Positions 47,328 through 57,087 of a stretch of 64,000 nt of DNA are shown in pieces. This DNA is from JACADW01 sp963747985 (lineage in GTDB: Bacteria; Acidobacteriota; UBA6911). The position numbers and the translations under genes are program-made. The stretch spans positions 214,447 to 278,446 of the forward strand of contig CAVVHG010000008.1 in the NCBI GenBank assembly GCA_963747985.1. Direction: 5' to 3'. The notes under the pieces were generated by a model, which saw only the letters and a list, made by a program, of their open reading frames with translations, did no database searches and was not told the DNA's origin. Position 1 is the stretch's first letter; every line of letters starts with the position of its first letter.

Positions 47328-47356
47328 GATTCCCTCCCTTTTCCTCTCAGGCTCTC

Positions 47357-48760
47357 TCACACTTCCTCCGGGACTACATAGGGACGCCGGTAGGCTCGGG
47401 TGAGCATGGTGTCCGCTTCGGGATCGTTGGCAAACTTCTCGTACTCACCCATGAAATTCAGCGAGCGGCCCAGGCGGTACGAAATGTTGGCCAGCAGGGC
47501 AAGCGAGGATGAATAGAAACCTTCGCTGATGTCGGCGTGAAGGTCGTCATTTTTCCCCGAGCGCACCGCATCAAGGAAGTTGGCCCAGTTGTTGCCGTCC
47601 CAGCCTTCCGTGCGTTCCTTCGAACCGGCGAAAGGCTCGCGTTCCCGCTGTCTGAACGCACTCCAGCTGGACCCGCTGATTTCGAGCCACCCTTCGGAAC
47701 CATAGAAGAGATTCCCGACCTCCTGGCCGCGGCTTCCTTCATGATTGGTGTACCTGCCCCGGCATTCAAACTCGATCATCCTTCCGTCGCGGTACTTGAA
47801 CGCCGCCGTCTGGGTGTTGGGCGTCTCCTGGGAGGTCTTGTCGCGGCCGTACGCCTCCACTCCGCCGTACACCATCTTGCCGGGAGTCGGGGGCTGGCAA
47901 TCCTCCTGGCGGAGCCCGTAAAGTCCGCCCGCGCTCTGGATCGAAACCGGGTGCTCGTTGAGATTCATCCCCCAACGGGCAAGGTCGAGCTGGTGCGGCC
48001 CCGTGTTCCCGGTGTCGCCGTTTCCGGTGTCCCAGTACCAGTGCCAGTTGTAGTGACTCCGTTTTTCGTTGTACGGGCGGTATGGCGCCGGTCCCAGCCA
48101 GCGGTCGTAGTGGAAAGTGGCGGGCGGCAGGCTGTCTTTGGCGATTCCGTAAGAATCGCGAGCCTTGAAACAGAGAGCGCGGGCCATGAAGACCTCTCCG
48201 ATCCCGCCATCGTGCAGGAACTTCATCGCCTCGATCACATTCGCAGAGGAACGGTTGTTCAACCCGACCTGGACCCTTACGTCGTACTTGCGCGCCGCTT
48301 CGATCATCTTGCGGCCTTCCCTGACGTTGTGGGAGACCGGTTTTTCGACGTAAACGTGTTTGCCGGCCTGACACGCCCAGATGGCCGCGAGTGCGTGCCA
48401 ATGATTCGGCGTAACGATCGATACGGCAGTGATTTCCTTGTCGTCCAGTACCTTCTTGAGGTCCCATTCCGTCAGGGGCTGGGTGCCCGTCTTCTTGCTG
48501 ACGATCTCGACCGCGGGCGGAAACAGCCGTTCGTCCGCATCACAGAGCGTCTTGATGGTCACGTTCTTGCTGTTCCTGAGGTCGCAATAGGAGTTGATGT
48601 GCACGGTGCCCTGGTTGCGGATGCCGATGACAGCCAGGATGATGCGGTCGTTTGCGCCTATGATCGAGGCATAGGACCTGGCATTCATTCCGATTGCTCC
48701 GATTGCCAATCCGGCAGCCCCCGTCACGCTCGTCTTGATGAAGTCGCGTCTCTTTGTCAT
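47357..48760 (-). CDS. Gfo/Idh/MocA-family oxidoreductase, Tat-exported (3)
   Basis: 467 residues. Signal: TKRRDFIKTSVTGAAGLAIG; Rossmann domain: ILAVIGIRNQGTVHI, TIKTLCDADERLF, EITAVSIVTPNHWHA and HVYVEKPVSHNV; C-terminal domain with WYWDTGNGDTGNTGPHQLD, typical of the exported planctomycete/acidobacterial subgroup. It is the first gene of the operon; the next gene follows by 29 bp or overlaps by 4 bp, depending on start. It is more distant from the copies at 38006 and 45996 than those are in layout. Confidence 0.9.
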   Translation of the reverse strand: MTKRRDFIKTSVTGAAGLAIGAIGMNARSYASIIGANDRIILAVIGIRNQGTVHINSYCDLRNSKNVTIKTLCDADERLFPPAVEIVSKKTGTQPLTEWDLKKVLDDKEITAVSIVTPNHWHALAAIWACQAGKHVYVEKPVSHNVREGRKMIEAARKYDVRVQVGLNNRSSANVIEAMKFLHDGGIGEVFMARALCFKARDSYGIAKDSLPPATFHYDRWLGPAPYRPYNEKRSHYNWHWYWDTGNGDTGNTGPHQLDLARWGMNLNEHPVSIQSAGGLYGLRQEDCQPPTPGKMVYGGVEAYGRDKTSQETPNTQTAAFKYRDGRMIEFECRGRYTNHEGSRGQEVGNLFYGSEGWLEISGSSWSAFRQREREPFAGSKERTEGWDGNNWANFLDAVRSGKNDDLHADISEGFYSSSLALLANISYRLGRSLNFMGEYEKFANDPEADTMLTRAYRRPYVVPEEV

Positions 48761-48931
48761 TTTTCCATTCCGTTCAGATTTTTGAGATATGAAACTCGGC
48801 CATGAACCGATTGTGCAGGATTGGAGGTGGAAATCTCCAGTCTTTTTCGCGACACGCGGTCGTAGCAGTCAGCCTGCCTGGCGGTCACTATGAAACGGGC
48901 TCACAGCCCTCGAGGATATTGCGAGGGCCTT

Positions 48932-49142
48932 GACCTGGCGCTCCGCGCCAGGCTGGTATGAGGCAGACCTCCGGCCCTTTGAGCCGCATCCAAACCGCAT
49001 TGCTCAGATCTCCGATCCTGTGGACAGAGCCTCGATGGAGATGCAGAGCGCCGGAGGCGCGTCCTCATACCAGCCCGGGGCGAAGCCCCGGGTTTCCGCC
49101 CAAGATTGGGCACGAAGGGCTGTAGGCCCGCCCCATAGGTTC
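48932..49142. repeat. Dispersed hairpin repeat, family A copy 2
   Basis: ACCTGGCGCTCCGCGCCAGG, GCTGGTATGAGGC, GAGCGCCGGAGGCGCG, CTCATACCAGCCCGGGGCG and GAAGCCCCGGG occur in the same order as in copy 1 at 1788-1962. In the first hairpin only the loop differs between copies (CTTCG versus CTCCG). The block fills the 48761-49173 gap between the convergent Gfo operon and permease genes; no gene. Confidence 0.62.
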
Positions 49143-49173
49143 TTGCCACAACTCAGTTCGCCCGTCCGCTTCC

Positions 49174-51609
49174 CTACTCGTAGCGCAGGGAGACAATCGG
49201 GTCGGTCGCCGCTGCCCTGCGGGCCGGGATCACGCAAGCGGCGATCGCGGTCGACGCCAACAGCAGAGTCACGCCGACGAAGGTCGAGGGATCGGCTGCA
49301 TTCACGCCCAGGAGCAGCGATCGCATCAGGCGCGCGGCGGCCCATGCTGCCGGAAGACCAATCGTGATACCGATCGCAGCCAGCGACAGACCCCGGCGCA
49401 AAACGCTCCGGAGGACATCGCGCGGCCGTGCGCCCAGCGCAATCCTGATACCGAATTCGCGCGTCTGTTGGGTCACCATGTAGGAAATGATTCCGAACAC
49501 GCCGATCGCCGCAAGCACGAGCGCAACGGTTCCGAACGCGCCGAGGAGCACGCTGGCCATGCGTTGTTGGAAGGCAGCCGCCCCGATGTGGGCCTCGAAG
49601 GTTCGAACCGCAGAAAGAGGCATCGCAGGATCGAGGCCCCTTACAGCCCCGGTTACGGCGGAAGTCATGCGCGCGGGATCGCCTTCGCTGCGGACAAACA
49701 GGGTCACGGTGGACGCGTACCACTGCTGTACCGGCACGAATATGTAGGGAGTCGCGGGTTCGCTCAGATTCCGGTACTTGCTGTCATGTGCTATCCCGAC
49801 AACCGTAACCCACCGGCCGGCATAGGAAAGCCGCTTTCCGACAGGATCACTGCCCTGCCAGTAGCGCCTGGCCAGAGTCTCGTTAATGACGGCCACGGGT
49901 GAGGAATCCCTGGCGTCCCGGCGTGTGATATCGCGACCGCGCACCACAGGTATTTCCATTACTCGAAAATAGTCCCGGCCCACCCTCTCGATGCAGCTCC
50001 AGACGATCTCGTCCCTGGCCGGGCTGTAGCCCTCCACCTGGATCGTCGACGAAGCTTGGCCGCCGAATCCGAGCGGGACTCTGCGCGCCAGCGTCACACC
50101 ACGAACTCCCGGCAAGGCTTCTATCCTCTCCAGCAGTTGCGCATAGAAGTTCCGGCCTTGATCGTCACCGTACCCGTTGGCAAAAAGATCCAGCTGAGCC
50201 AGCAAAACGTTCCTCTGCTGAAATCCCAGCTTCATCCTGCGCGCGGAGTCCAGGCTCTGGATGAACAGGGTCGCCGCGATCAGCAGGACCATGGACAATG
50301 AGATCTGGCTGACGACCAGGGTATTGCGCAGCCAGGCGGTCCGCCATCTCCACCCCGGGGTTACGCTTCCCTCCTTGATCGAGGCAACGATGCTGACCCG
50401 GCTCGACTGCAGCGCGGGTGCCAGCCCGAAGATGACACCGGTAGCCAGCGAGAGCGCCAGCGCGAACAGCACGACTCTGTAATCGATGCTGATCTGAACT
50501 TGAATCGGCAGATCGCTCGGCGGGGCTAGAAGTGTCAGCAGCCGGGACGTCCAAAATGAGACCACGATGCCGGCCAGTCCCCCGAGCAGAGAGAGGAGAA
50601 GGCTCTCGGTCAGCAACTGCCGCAGCAGGCGGCCCCGGCTTGCGCCGAGGGACAGGCGGATGGCGATTTCGCGGCGCCGTTGCGCGGCGCGTGCAAGGAG
50701 CAGGTTGGCCACGTTGGCACAGACAATGAGGAGAACCAAGCCCACGGTACCCATCAGCACCATGAGCACGGCTCCCAGGATCGCTACGGCGCCGTAGGGT
50801 GCATTCCACAAGGGAAAAACCGTGACGGACCACTTGTCATTCGTTTCCGGGTACTGCCTGGCAAGCTGACGCGCGATTACTTCGAGCCCCGCCTGCGCTT
50901 CCCGAATACCCACCCCGGGTTTCAGTCTTGCCAGCGACGCGAAGGAGTGGTTCCCGCGGTGCTTGTACCCTTCGCCACCGGCAACCTGTGAATACATCGT
51001 CATGGGTATCCAGGCGTCGAAAGAAAGTGCAATCTCGCCGCCCTGGAAACCGCGGGGCGCAACTCCGACGATCGTGTAAGGCAAGCGGTTGACCGGAACA
51101 GTCTTTCCCACTACTCCCGGATCGCCGCCAAAGCGTCTCTGCCACAAGGGATAGCTGATCACCAGCACCGGGTGATCCCCGAAACCCGTGTCCTCCTCGG
51201 CCAGGAACGTCCGGCCGTGCACGGCCTTGACGCCTAACACGTCGAAGAAGTTGGCGGAGACAATTTCCGCATATACACGCTCCGGGTTGACTTCTCCGCC
51301 CAGGTTCACCGTCGCAAAATCGTGAATTGCCAGCCCCTGAAACACGGTGTTCTCGTTGCGGTAGTCGACGAAATCGGGATACGAGAAACTCGAGACCCGG
51401 AAAGTGGGGCTCCCTGGAGCTACGATGACCAACTCCTGCTGATTTCGCGCTCCGGGAATCGGATTCAGCAGGACGCCGTTCAGCCAGCTGAAGATGGTCG
51501 TGTTCGCGCCCAGACCAACGGCAAGCGTAAGAACCGCAACCAGGGCAAACCCCGGATTGTTGAACAGCAGCCTCGCCGCGTATTTCACATCCAGCCAAAG
51601 GGTCTCCAT
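49174..51609 (-). CDS. Orphan MacB/FtsX-type ABC transporter permease, acidobacterial duplicated type (2)
   Basis: 811 residues with the same architecture as the 41923-44364 gene: DVKYAARLLFNNPGFALVAV, TM1, MacB-like periplasmic domain, FtsX helices (LVLLIVCANVANLLLARAAQ, SLGASRGRLLRQLLTES), and a second set ending RRAAATDPIVSLRYE. It is a paralogue, not a copy: sequence differs throughout. No ATPase or membrane-fusion gene lies beside it. Probably a lipoprotein, peptide or drug extruding permease relying on an ATPase in trans. Confidence 0.9.
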   Translation of the reverse strand: METLWLDVKYAARLLFNNPGFALVAVLTLAVGLGANTTIFSWLNGVLLNPIPGARNQQELVIVAPGSPTFRVSSFSYPDFVDYRNENTVFQGLAIHDFATVNLGGEVNPERVYAEIVSANFFDVLGVKAVHGRTFLAEEDTGFGDHPVLVISYPLWQRRFGGDPGVVGKTVPVNRLPYTIVGVAPRGFQGGEIALSFDAWIPMTMYSQVAGGEGYKHRGNHSFASLARLKPGVGIREAQAGLEVIARQLARQYPETNDKWSVTVFPLWNAPYGAVAILGAVLMVLMGTVGLVLLIVCANVANLLLARAAQRRREIAIRLSLGASRGRLLRQLLTESLLLSLLGGLAGIVVSFWTSRLLTLLAPPSDLPIQVQISIDYRVVLFALALSLATGVIFGLAPALQSSRVSIVASIKEGSVTPGWRWRTAWLRNTLVVSQISLSMVLLIAATLFIQSLDSARRMKLGFQQRNVLLAQLDLFANGYGDDQGRNFYAQLLERIEALPGVRGVTLARRVPLGFGGQASSTIQVEGYSPARDEIVWSCIERVGRDYFRVMEIPVVRGRDITRRDARDSSPVAVINETLARRYWQGSDPVGKRLSYAGRWVTVVGIAHDSKYRNLSEPATPYIFVPVQQWYASTVTLFVRSEGDPARMTSAVTGAVRGLDPAMPLSAVRTFEAHIGAAAFQQRMASVLLGAFGTVALVLAAIGVFGIISYMVTQQTREFGIRIALGARPRDVLRSVLRRGLSLAAIGITIGLPAAWAAARLMRSLLLGVNAADPSTFVGVTLLLASTAIAACVIPARRAAATDPIVSLRYE

Positions 51610-51725
51610 GATTCCTCCGCCGGCCCGTGCAGGATCAGAAAGAGGGCCGGCGTGTCATGAGCAGACTTCCAGTGCTGCAGTAATCAACGAAATCGGAACG
51701 AATTCGGTTCCCGAGAAGAAGAGGT

Positions 51726-51750
51726 AGGTCAGGTCTGTCAGACCTGACCT
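51726..51750. repeat. 25-bp perfect palindrome with arms AGGTCAGGTCTG
   Basis: Arms AGGTCAGGTCTG and CAGACCTGACCT around a single T. The same palindrome with a 3-base centre is at 31316-31338. It lies in the gap upstream of the minus-strand permease gene, 36 bp before repeat B copy 2, and is probably a mobile repeat end or REP-like unit rather than an operator. Confidence 0.55.
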
Positions 51751-51762
51751 GGCGCTGAGACG

Positions 51763-52099
51763 CCGCGCGGCGGGTCTCCAAAGCTGTGAAGAAATCGTTT
51801 CCGTCGCGTATTCCTGCGTGATCGATGTGCCGCACCTTCGGCGCTCGGTCCGTGGGCCGTTCAAACCCCGCGCTCACGCGCGGGGCTACTACTGGGCCGC
51901 CTCTTCGAGGCTGGTCTCAAAATGGCTGGCTGGATCGTGGTTCCACGAATAGGCAAAGAAAAGAGGCGCGAAGCGCCGGCAGGGAGTACCCGCGCGCGTA
52001 AGCGCGTGGTCTGGTGAGACAAACAAAACCGAGGCCTGAAAGGCCGGCACATTGACGCCGAGCGTTTTTCTTTCACGCCTTCTCCGACCCGCCGCACGG
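51763..52099. mobile_element. Family B hairpin repeat copy 2: complete MITE-like unit with terminal inverted repeats
   Basis: The only copy with both ends: CCGCGCGGCGGGTC (51763-51776) and GACCCGCCGCACGG (52086-52099), inverted with one mismatch. Between them lie the family B hairpins in the same order as copies 1 and 3, with different but paired bases (CCCCGCGCTCACGCGCGGGG in place of CCGACCTTACGGTCGGG). It fills the 51610-52120 gap; no gene. Confidence 0.62.
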
Positions 52100-52120
52100 G
52101 GTTCTAGCGCCACGGGGGTG

Positions 52121-53635
52121 TCACCTGCGAACGGGGACCCACAGGTGCGCTGTTGCTTTCTCGCCGCGTTCGTTCGAGCGTTCCACACTCACGAGATAGT
52201 CGCCCGGCTTCTCGAAAACGTGCTGTGTGCGGGCGTAGCCTTCTTTGGCCTTCTCGTCGGCACATCCGTCCGATTTCACCGTCACCGGCCCGGAACCGTC
52301 GCCAAAGTTCCAGGTTTCCCGGCCTTGCGTCGTCCGGCACGTGCGGACAAGGAACGTGACGGGTTGGCCGGCGCGAATGTCGAGCGTCGGCCAGTAGGAT
52401 GCATGGATGGTGGGAGCGAGGCTCGCCTCGTCCTGTTCTTCGGAGACCGGCCTGCCCGCAATCTGAACGACGGCGAAATCATAAGCGCTGCGGCCGCGGT
52501 CGTCCGTGACCTTGAGGATCTCGCTGTACGTCCCCGGCCTGGCATAGACTCTGGTTACCGATGGGCTGCCGGACCTCGAACCGTCGCTGAAAGCCCACTC
52601 GTATCGCAGGATTCGTCCCGAGCGGCTCCAGGAGCGACTTCCATCCAGTGTGATTGTCTCGCCCACCCATGCGTAGGAGTGGGGACGCGCCACCGCGATA
52701 AGGTCCGGCTTGTATTGCCTCTGATATGCTTCCCACAGGAAGGCGTAGCCCTCGACGATGCCTGCCTTCCCGGAAGGCTGTGGCCCGCGGATCTCATAGT
52801 GGAGATGAGACCAGCAGCCGGCGCTGCCTTCCTTGCCGATCAGCCCGATGCGCCGGCCGCCGGCAATCCTCTCGCCGGGTTTGAGGCCCGGATCGATGGC
52901 AAACAGATGAAAGTACCAGTGGTACCAGCCGCGTTCGTCCAGAACGATGACGCCGTCGTAGCTCACCTCGGTGCAGGGACTCTTTTCGTACCCGGGCAAC
53001 GCGCTCCGGCCGCATACTACCACCAGCCCGTCCGTCGCCGACACGACTTCGGTCAGCCCTTCCGCGCCACCCGTGTCGAGGCCGTAGTGATAGTAGATCT
53101 TCCGGCCCCATGGAGTTTCGGAGCCGTCTACAAATGACGGTTGGTTCGCCATCTGCGTGTCCGTGGCAAACCATCTCTGCTTCACCGGATAGACATATGT
53201 CCCCGGCGCCATGAACGCGGAACCCGCCGGCCACAGTCGCAGTCTCGCGTCCTTCTCGAGACCCCACGGGTTGTCGCGCGAGTTGCCGAGGAGACCCTTC
53301 GTCACCGCGCAGTCGATTTGGACGCCCGCAATGGAGACCGGCAGGTGGTAATTGCCGCAGACGAGTTGGATTACACTCTCGTTGACCTTCACTCTCACGG
53401 AGGAAGTCCGCACCGCACCGCGCACGTTGTCGGCGATGTCGGTGTAATCGAGCAGCGCGACCCGTGCGGCTTCCCCGTTGTGGAGTTTCACGTCGACAGA
53501 CTGGCCTGTGTCCAGGTCGACGGTGCTCATGAGTGGTGCTACAGGCGTCTGACAGAGCAGCGTCAGCGGAGCGAGAAGAATCAAGCCCGCAACCCTGCTC
53601 GTTGATAGCACGATGCGGGTGTGGAACTTTCGCAT
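52121..53635 (-). CDS. M23-family metallopeptidase with two PKD domains, secreted
   Basis: 504 residues. Signal peptide (RVAGLILLAPLTLLCQ); the N-terminal beta domain; an M23/LytM-like domain (about 175-290) with YYHYGLDTGG (HxxxD zinc ligands) and SHLHYEIRG (HxH); then two PKD domains, ITLDGSRSWSRSGRILRYEW with TRVYARPGTYSEILKV, and a second with ETWNFGDGSG and HVFEKPGDYLVSVE. M23 enzymes cleave peptidoglycan cross-links; PKD modules often bind proteins or polysaccharides. The gene is transcribed towards the permease gene but separated by repeat B. Confidence 0.87.
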   Translation of the reverse strand: MRKFHTRIVLSTSRVAGLILLAPLTLLCQTPVAPLMSTVDLDTGQSVDVKLHNGEAARVALLDYTDIADNVRGAVRTSSVRVKVNESVIQLVCGNYHLPVSIAGVQIDCAVTKGLLGNSRDNPWGLEKDARLRLWPAGSAFMAPGTYVYPVKQRWFATDTQMANQPSFVDGSETPWGRKIYYHYGLDTGGAEGLTEVVSATDGLVVVCGRSALPGYEKSPCTEVSYDGVIVLDERGWYHWYFHLFAIDPGLKPGERIAGGRRIGLIGKEGSAGCWSHLHYEIRGPQPSGKAGIVEGYAFLWEAYQRQYKPDLIAVARPHSYAWVGETITLDGSRSWSRSGRILRYEWAFSDGSRSGSPSVTRVYARPGTYSEILKVTDDRGRSAYDFAVVQIAGRPVSEEQDEASLAPTIHASYWPTLDIRAGQPVTFLVRTCRTTQGRETWNFGDGSGPVTVKSDGCADEKAKEGYARTQHVFEKPGDYLVSVERSNERGEKATAHLWVPVRR

Positions 53636-53797
53636 ACTGCTCTAATAGGACATTCCACCCGTCTGCACAAGCGGAAAAGGGAAAGCCCGCTATCCCGTCA
53701 GTTACGGCTGGCCGAAATCCTGTAGCTCTTCGCCAGCGGCGCGGACAAGATGCGCGCTGTGGCACAGCGCGCCCACGTATGCGAGGACCCGGGGGCC

Positions 53798-55807
53798 TCA
53801 GGGCCTCGCGGCCGTCCCACCCTCGACGAAGAGGTACTCGTGCTGCGCGTCGCGGATAACAAGCCGGCGCTGCCCGTCCGTATCCGCGACAACGAACTCG
53901 AACCCGGAGATCGTCGGATCTACGGTGATGAATGAAATCGTCCCGTCGTCGTTCTTTCGTGAGGCGACCGTGCTCTTCCATTCACCCACGTCGAAGAGGG
54001 TGGATTTCCCGTCCTTCGAGGTTCGAAGCTCGCCCAGTGCCGCGTTCGTGTAGCTCGGGGCAAGCCTCGCGGCTGCGTCCGGGTCGGCCGGCACGACAAG
54101 ACGTTCCCGTTCCTTCGCTATGGCTGCTTTCCGTTGCGCTGCCGCCACCTTCAGCATGTCCTCGGCTTCCGGCTTCCCGTCGAAGGCGACCTCGAGAAGT
54201 CTGCGGAGGAGTGGTCCCCGGATGATGACACCCGAGTCGGCGTTGGTCAGGATTATGGCCCCGATCCCGTGGTCGGGGAGCCAGATCATGTCACTGTGGT
54301 ATCCCGCGAGATCGCCTCCGTGGTGGACTACCGGGATGCCGTACCGGGTATCGACCATCAGCGCCATCCCGTACCTCACGTCCTCACCGACGATGACGTT
54401 CGGCCGGTAGCGTGCGAGCAGGTTCTCGGCCGAGACCAGCCGTTTGCCGCCCGGAAGCATCCCCTTGGCCAACTCCAGCTCCACGTACCGCGCCAGGTCG
54501 CGCGCGCTGGTCCAGACCCCTCCCGCCGGGCGGACCGGAACGACTGAGTAGTTCAGGTCCATCCGTGCCCTGACCACCTTCCCGTCCACGTTGTCGCCAT
54601 GCGGTTGCGCAACATCCCCGCTCAACGCCTTGGCAAAATCGAAGGTTGTGTTGGTCATTCTCAGCGGCTGAAAGACCTTGGTTCGCATTGCCTCATCGTA
54701 GGCCTGGCCCCACTCTTTCCCCGGCACGGCCTTTGCGCCACCGATGAAACCTGCAGCCGCGGCCATCAGGTTGCTGTACTGGAAAACCTCCCCGAAACGG
54801 CTCGTGGGCTGCATAGTCCCCAGCAGCTTCATCGCCGATTCCGGCGTCTCGTTGCGGTACTCGAACAGCCACTCCATGTCCTGCCGCGGCATGCCGGTGC
54901 AGGCACAGATCAGGTGCTTTACCAGCACCTGCCTGGTTGTCGCCTCATCCCCCAGCCTGAAGGCCGGAAAGAGCTCCGTCACCGGCTGGTCCCATCGCAT
55001 TTTCCCCTCGTCCACCAACTCGGCAAGAAGCAGGGTGGTGAGCGCTTTCGTGTTGGAGGCCGCGATAAACAGCGTGTCGGCTCCCACCGGCTCCGTCTTT
55101 CCGAGTTCCTTCACGCCGAGGCCTCCTGCCCAGACGGTTTTGCCACCGTCGAGAAAAGCCAGCCCCACGCCCGGGGTGTCGAGCAGCATCATCCCGCTCG
55201 CCACAAATTCCTTCAATACGCCGATGCGCTTCTCGTCCAGCGGGTGAGCCTTCTTCCCGGCGAATGACTCCCGGGAGTACCCTTTGGGACGCAGGCTTTG
55301 CAGGGCGAGTGACAACGGCGCGCCGCGCTTTTCAAACGTCGGCTCGCTCCCGTTCACCAGGATGACCGTCCACGCTTCGTTGGCGCGCCGGGCCAATGCG
55401 GCCACGACTGCTCGTTCGTTTGGCGAAGTCTCGTATTGAAATACCTTCTGCTCGTCCCAGCCGTCCCGCGCCACCTGCGGCAGGACAATCTTCAGCGGCC
55501 GGTTGAAGTCCGGTTTGTACACGGCCCACGCCGCTGTGACGGCGGCCGCCGCGTCTTTCGCCGACTTCACGTCCACGATCGCGACGTGCGAGTCGGGTTC
55601 GGGCGGGCTGAGAAGGACCATGGCCCCGGTGGTCGCTATCGCCCACCCCGCCGGAACCGTAAACGTCGTGCCTGCCGGGGTCGCCCGGGGAGTATCCTTC
55701 TGTACGGTTTCGGCCGCAGGGGGCGCTGTTGACGCCGCCTGCTGACCGCTGGCGGGAAGAACGAGCGAGAGCATCAGAGCTGCAACGATCAACAAGAGTC
55801 TGGGCAT
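53798..55807 (-). CDS. Serine beta-lactamase-like hydrolase, secreted
   Basis: 669 residues. Signal peptide (LLLIVAALMLSLVLPASG), an N-terminal region of about 170 residues, then a class C beta-lactamase/penicillin-binding-like domain (about 190-530) with the nucleophile motif AASNTK (SxxK), FQYSNL (YxN) and VVHHGGD (HxG). A C-terminal beta domain (about 570-669) follows, as in many beta-lactamase-related hydrolases. It acts in the periplasm on esters or peptides; resistance is not implied. AAGGAGGT precedes the start. Confidence 0.88.
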   Translation of the reverse strand: MPRLLLIVAALMLSLVLPASGQQAASTAPPAAETVQKDTPRATPAGTTFTVPAGWAIATTGAMVLLSPPEPDSHVAIVDVKSAKDAAAAVTAAWAVYKPDFNRPLKIVLPQVARDGWDEQKVFQYETSPNERAVVAALARRANEAWTVILVNGSEPTFEKRGAPLSLALQSLRPKGYSRESFAGKKAHPLDEKRIGVLKEFVASGMMLLDTPGVGLAFLDGGKTVWAGGLGVKELGKTEPVGADTLFIAASNTKALTTLLLAELVDEGKMRWDQPVTELFPAFRLGDEATTRQVLVKHLICACTGMPRQDMEWLFEYRNETPESAMKLLGTMQPTSRFGEVFQYSNLMAAAAGFIGGAKAVPGKEWGQAYDEAMRTKVFQPLRMTNTTFDFAKALSGDVAQPHGDNVDGKVVRARMDLNYSVVPVRPAGGVWTSARDLARYVELELAKGMLPGGKRLVSAENLLARYRPNVIVGEDVRYGMALMVDTRYGIPVVHHGGDLAGYHSDMIWLPDHGIGAIILTNADSGVIIRGPLLRRLLEVAFDGKPEAEDMLKVAAAQRKAAIAKERERLVVPADPDAAARLAPSYTNAALGELRTSKDGKSTLFDVGEWKSTVASRKNDDGTISFITVDPTISGFEFVVADTDGQRRLVIRDAQHEYLFVEGGTAARP

Positions 55808-55930
55808 CGGGACCTCCTTGTAACAAGACGTTAATTATATGCCGTGGGGTCGCCAAGTAAGCGGGGGAATATAAGCGGCGGATAGGGCGCGTGCCGGAGG
55901 CGCAGCGCGCCCACTCGCACGGTTTCTCAG

Positions 55931-56914
55931 TCACTTCTGTGCTGCAATCTCCAGTGCCGCTGAGACGACACGTTCGCGCAGCGAGGCAGGACGGAGGACA
56001 CGCACGCCTGAGCCAAAACTCAGGATCCAGCCCTCCAGTTCAGGCGTATCCGCTACTCGCAGCGTCAGCGTCAGGCAGCCCTTACTGTCCACCGCGGCTT
56101 TCTGGCTCGCATGCCAGATGCGGTCCTTTGCCCATGCCGAGGTCTTGCGGTCAAAGCGCAGCTCCACCTCGACCTGCTCGCCGCCGCGCATCACTGCGAG
56201 TGCATCGCGGACGTATGCCTCAACGTCGAATCCCAGAGGCATCTGGCAGGGGTGATTCGTGACCGTCAGCGATCGGATGCGATCGACCGCGAACATCCGT
56301 ATGTCCCTCCGCATGTGACAATGTGCGATCAGGTAGAGCGCGCCGGCAGCGAACCACAGATGGTAGGGATCGACCTTGCGGCGCGTCGTCGTGTCGCGCC
56401 CGGCCGTGTAGTAGCGAATCTCCACCGTCCGGTGATTCGCAATCGCCCGGGCCAGGTGCTCGATCGTTTCCCGGTGCTGCGCATAGCACTTGTGCGGCCC
56501 GATCCCGGCCGTAAACCATCCCTGCAGCTGTTTGACATATTCCCCGGCGGACAGCGGGAGCACCGCCGAGGCCTTGGCGAGCGCGGAGTCGAGCGAGTCC
56601 TTGATCGGAGTCCCCTCCAGGGGACGGGCCAGGTCGCGGGTGAATATCAAAGCCATCAGTTCCGTGGCCGAGAACTGCACCGAAGGCACCCGACTGAAGC
56701 CTTCCACGAGTTTCCAGCGGACCTGTCCATCCGCCCGATCGGTGTAGATCGGGAAGCGCACCTCCAGAGCCTGAAGATCGCGCCGTATCGTGCGCAGATG
56801 GCAGGCGTAGTCTTTGGGCAGTGTCCGGGCGATCTCCTCGATCGTGGCCCCTCCCGGCCGCTCGAGAGCCTGCAGAACGAACCACTGGCGAGTTACCTGA
56901 TCGTTTCGAGACAT
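55931..56914 (-). CDS. WYL-domain transcriptional regulator
   Basis: 327 residues from ATG 56912-56914; a longer frame adds 26 residues of no family likeness. N-terminal HTH_11/DeoR-like winged helix (RQWFVLQALERPGGATIEEI, HLRTIRRDLQALE), then a WYL domain (about 140-220; VEIRYYTAGRDTTTRRKVDP and the variant HLWFAAGALYLIAHC where W-Y-L is usual) and a C-terminal WCX extension ending LRERVVSAALEIAAQK. WYL regulators respond to nucleic-acid ligands or control defence and DNA repair genes. It is divergent from the TPR gene 173 bp away. Confidence 0.88.
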   Translation of the reverse strand: MSRNDQVTRQWFVLQALERPGGATIEEIARTLPKDYACHLRTIRRDLQALEVRFPIYTDRADGQVRWKLVEGFSRVPSVQFSATELMALIFTRDLARPLEGTPIKDSLDSALAKASAVLPLSAGEYVKQLQGWFTAGIGPHKCYAQHRETIEHLARAIANHRTVEIRYYTAGRDTTTRRKVDPYHLWFAAGALYLIAHCHMRRDIRMFAVDRIRSLTVTNHPCQMPLGFDVEAYVRDALAVMRGGEQVEVELRFDRKTSAWAKDRIWHASQKAAVDSKGCLTLTLRVADTPELEGWILSFGSGVRVLRPASLRERVVSAALEIAAQK

Positions 56915-57087
56915 GACGGGTACGCCGCTCCAATCCCGTTGCCGCGCGCAACGATTATCTCCATCTAATATCGGACCTCCTGTCCATTTCATGCACTCAT
57001 TCCGCTGCGTCTCGAGAAAGAATGACCCCGGGTGTCACTCTGCTCCTGTAGATTTCCGGCTGGCAGGACTTCCCGAAAGGAGGCCGT

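Noticed and set aside
47537..48805. 422-codon plus-strand frame opposite a Gfo/Idh/MocA gene
   Set aside because: The opposite strand encodes an unmistakable Tat signal, Rossmann and EKP motif.
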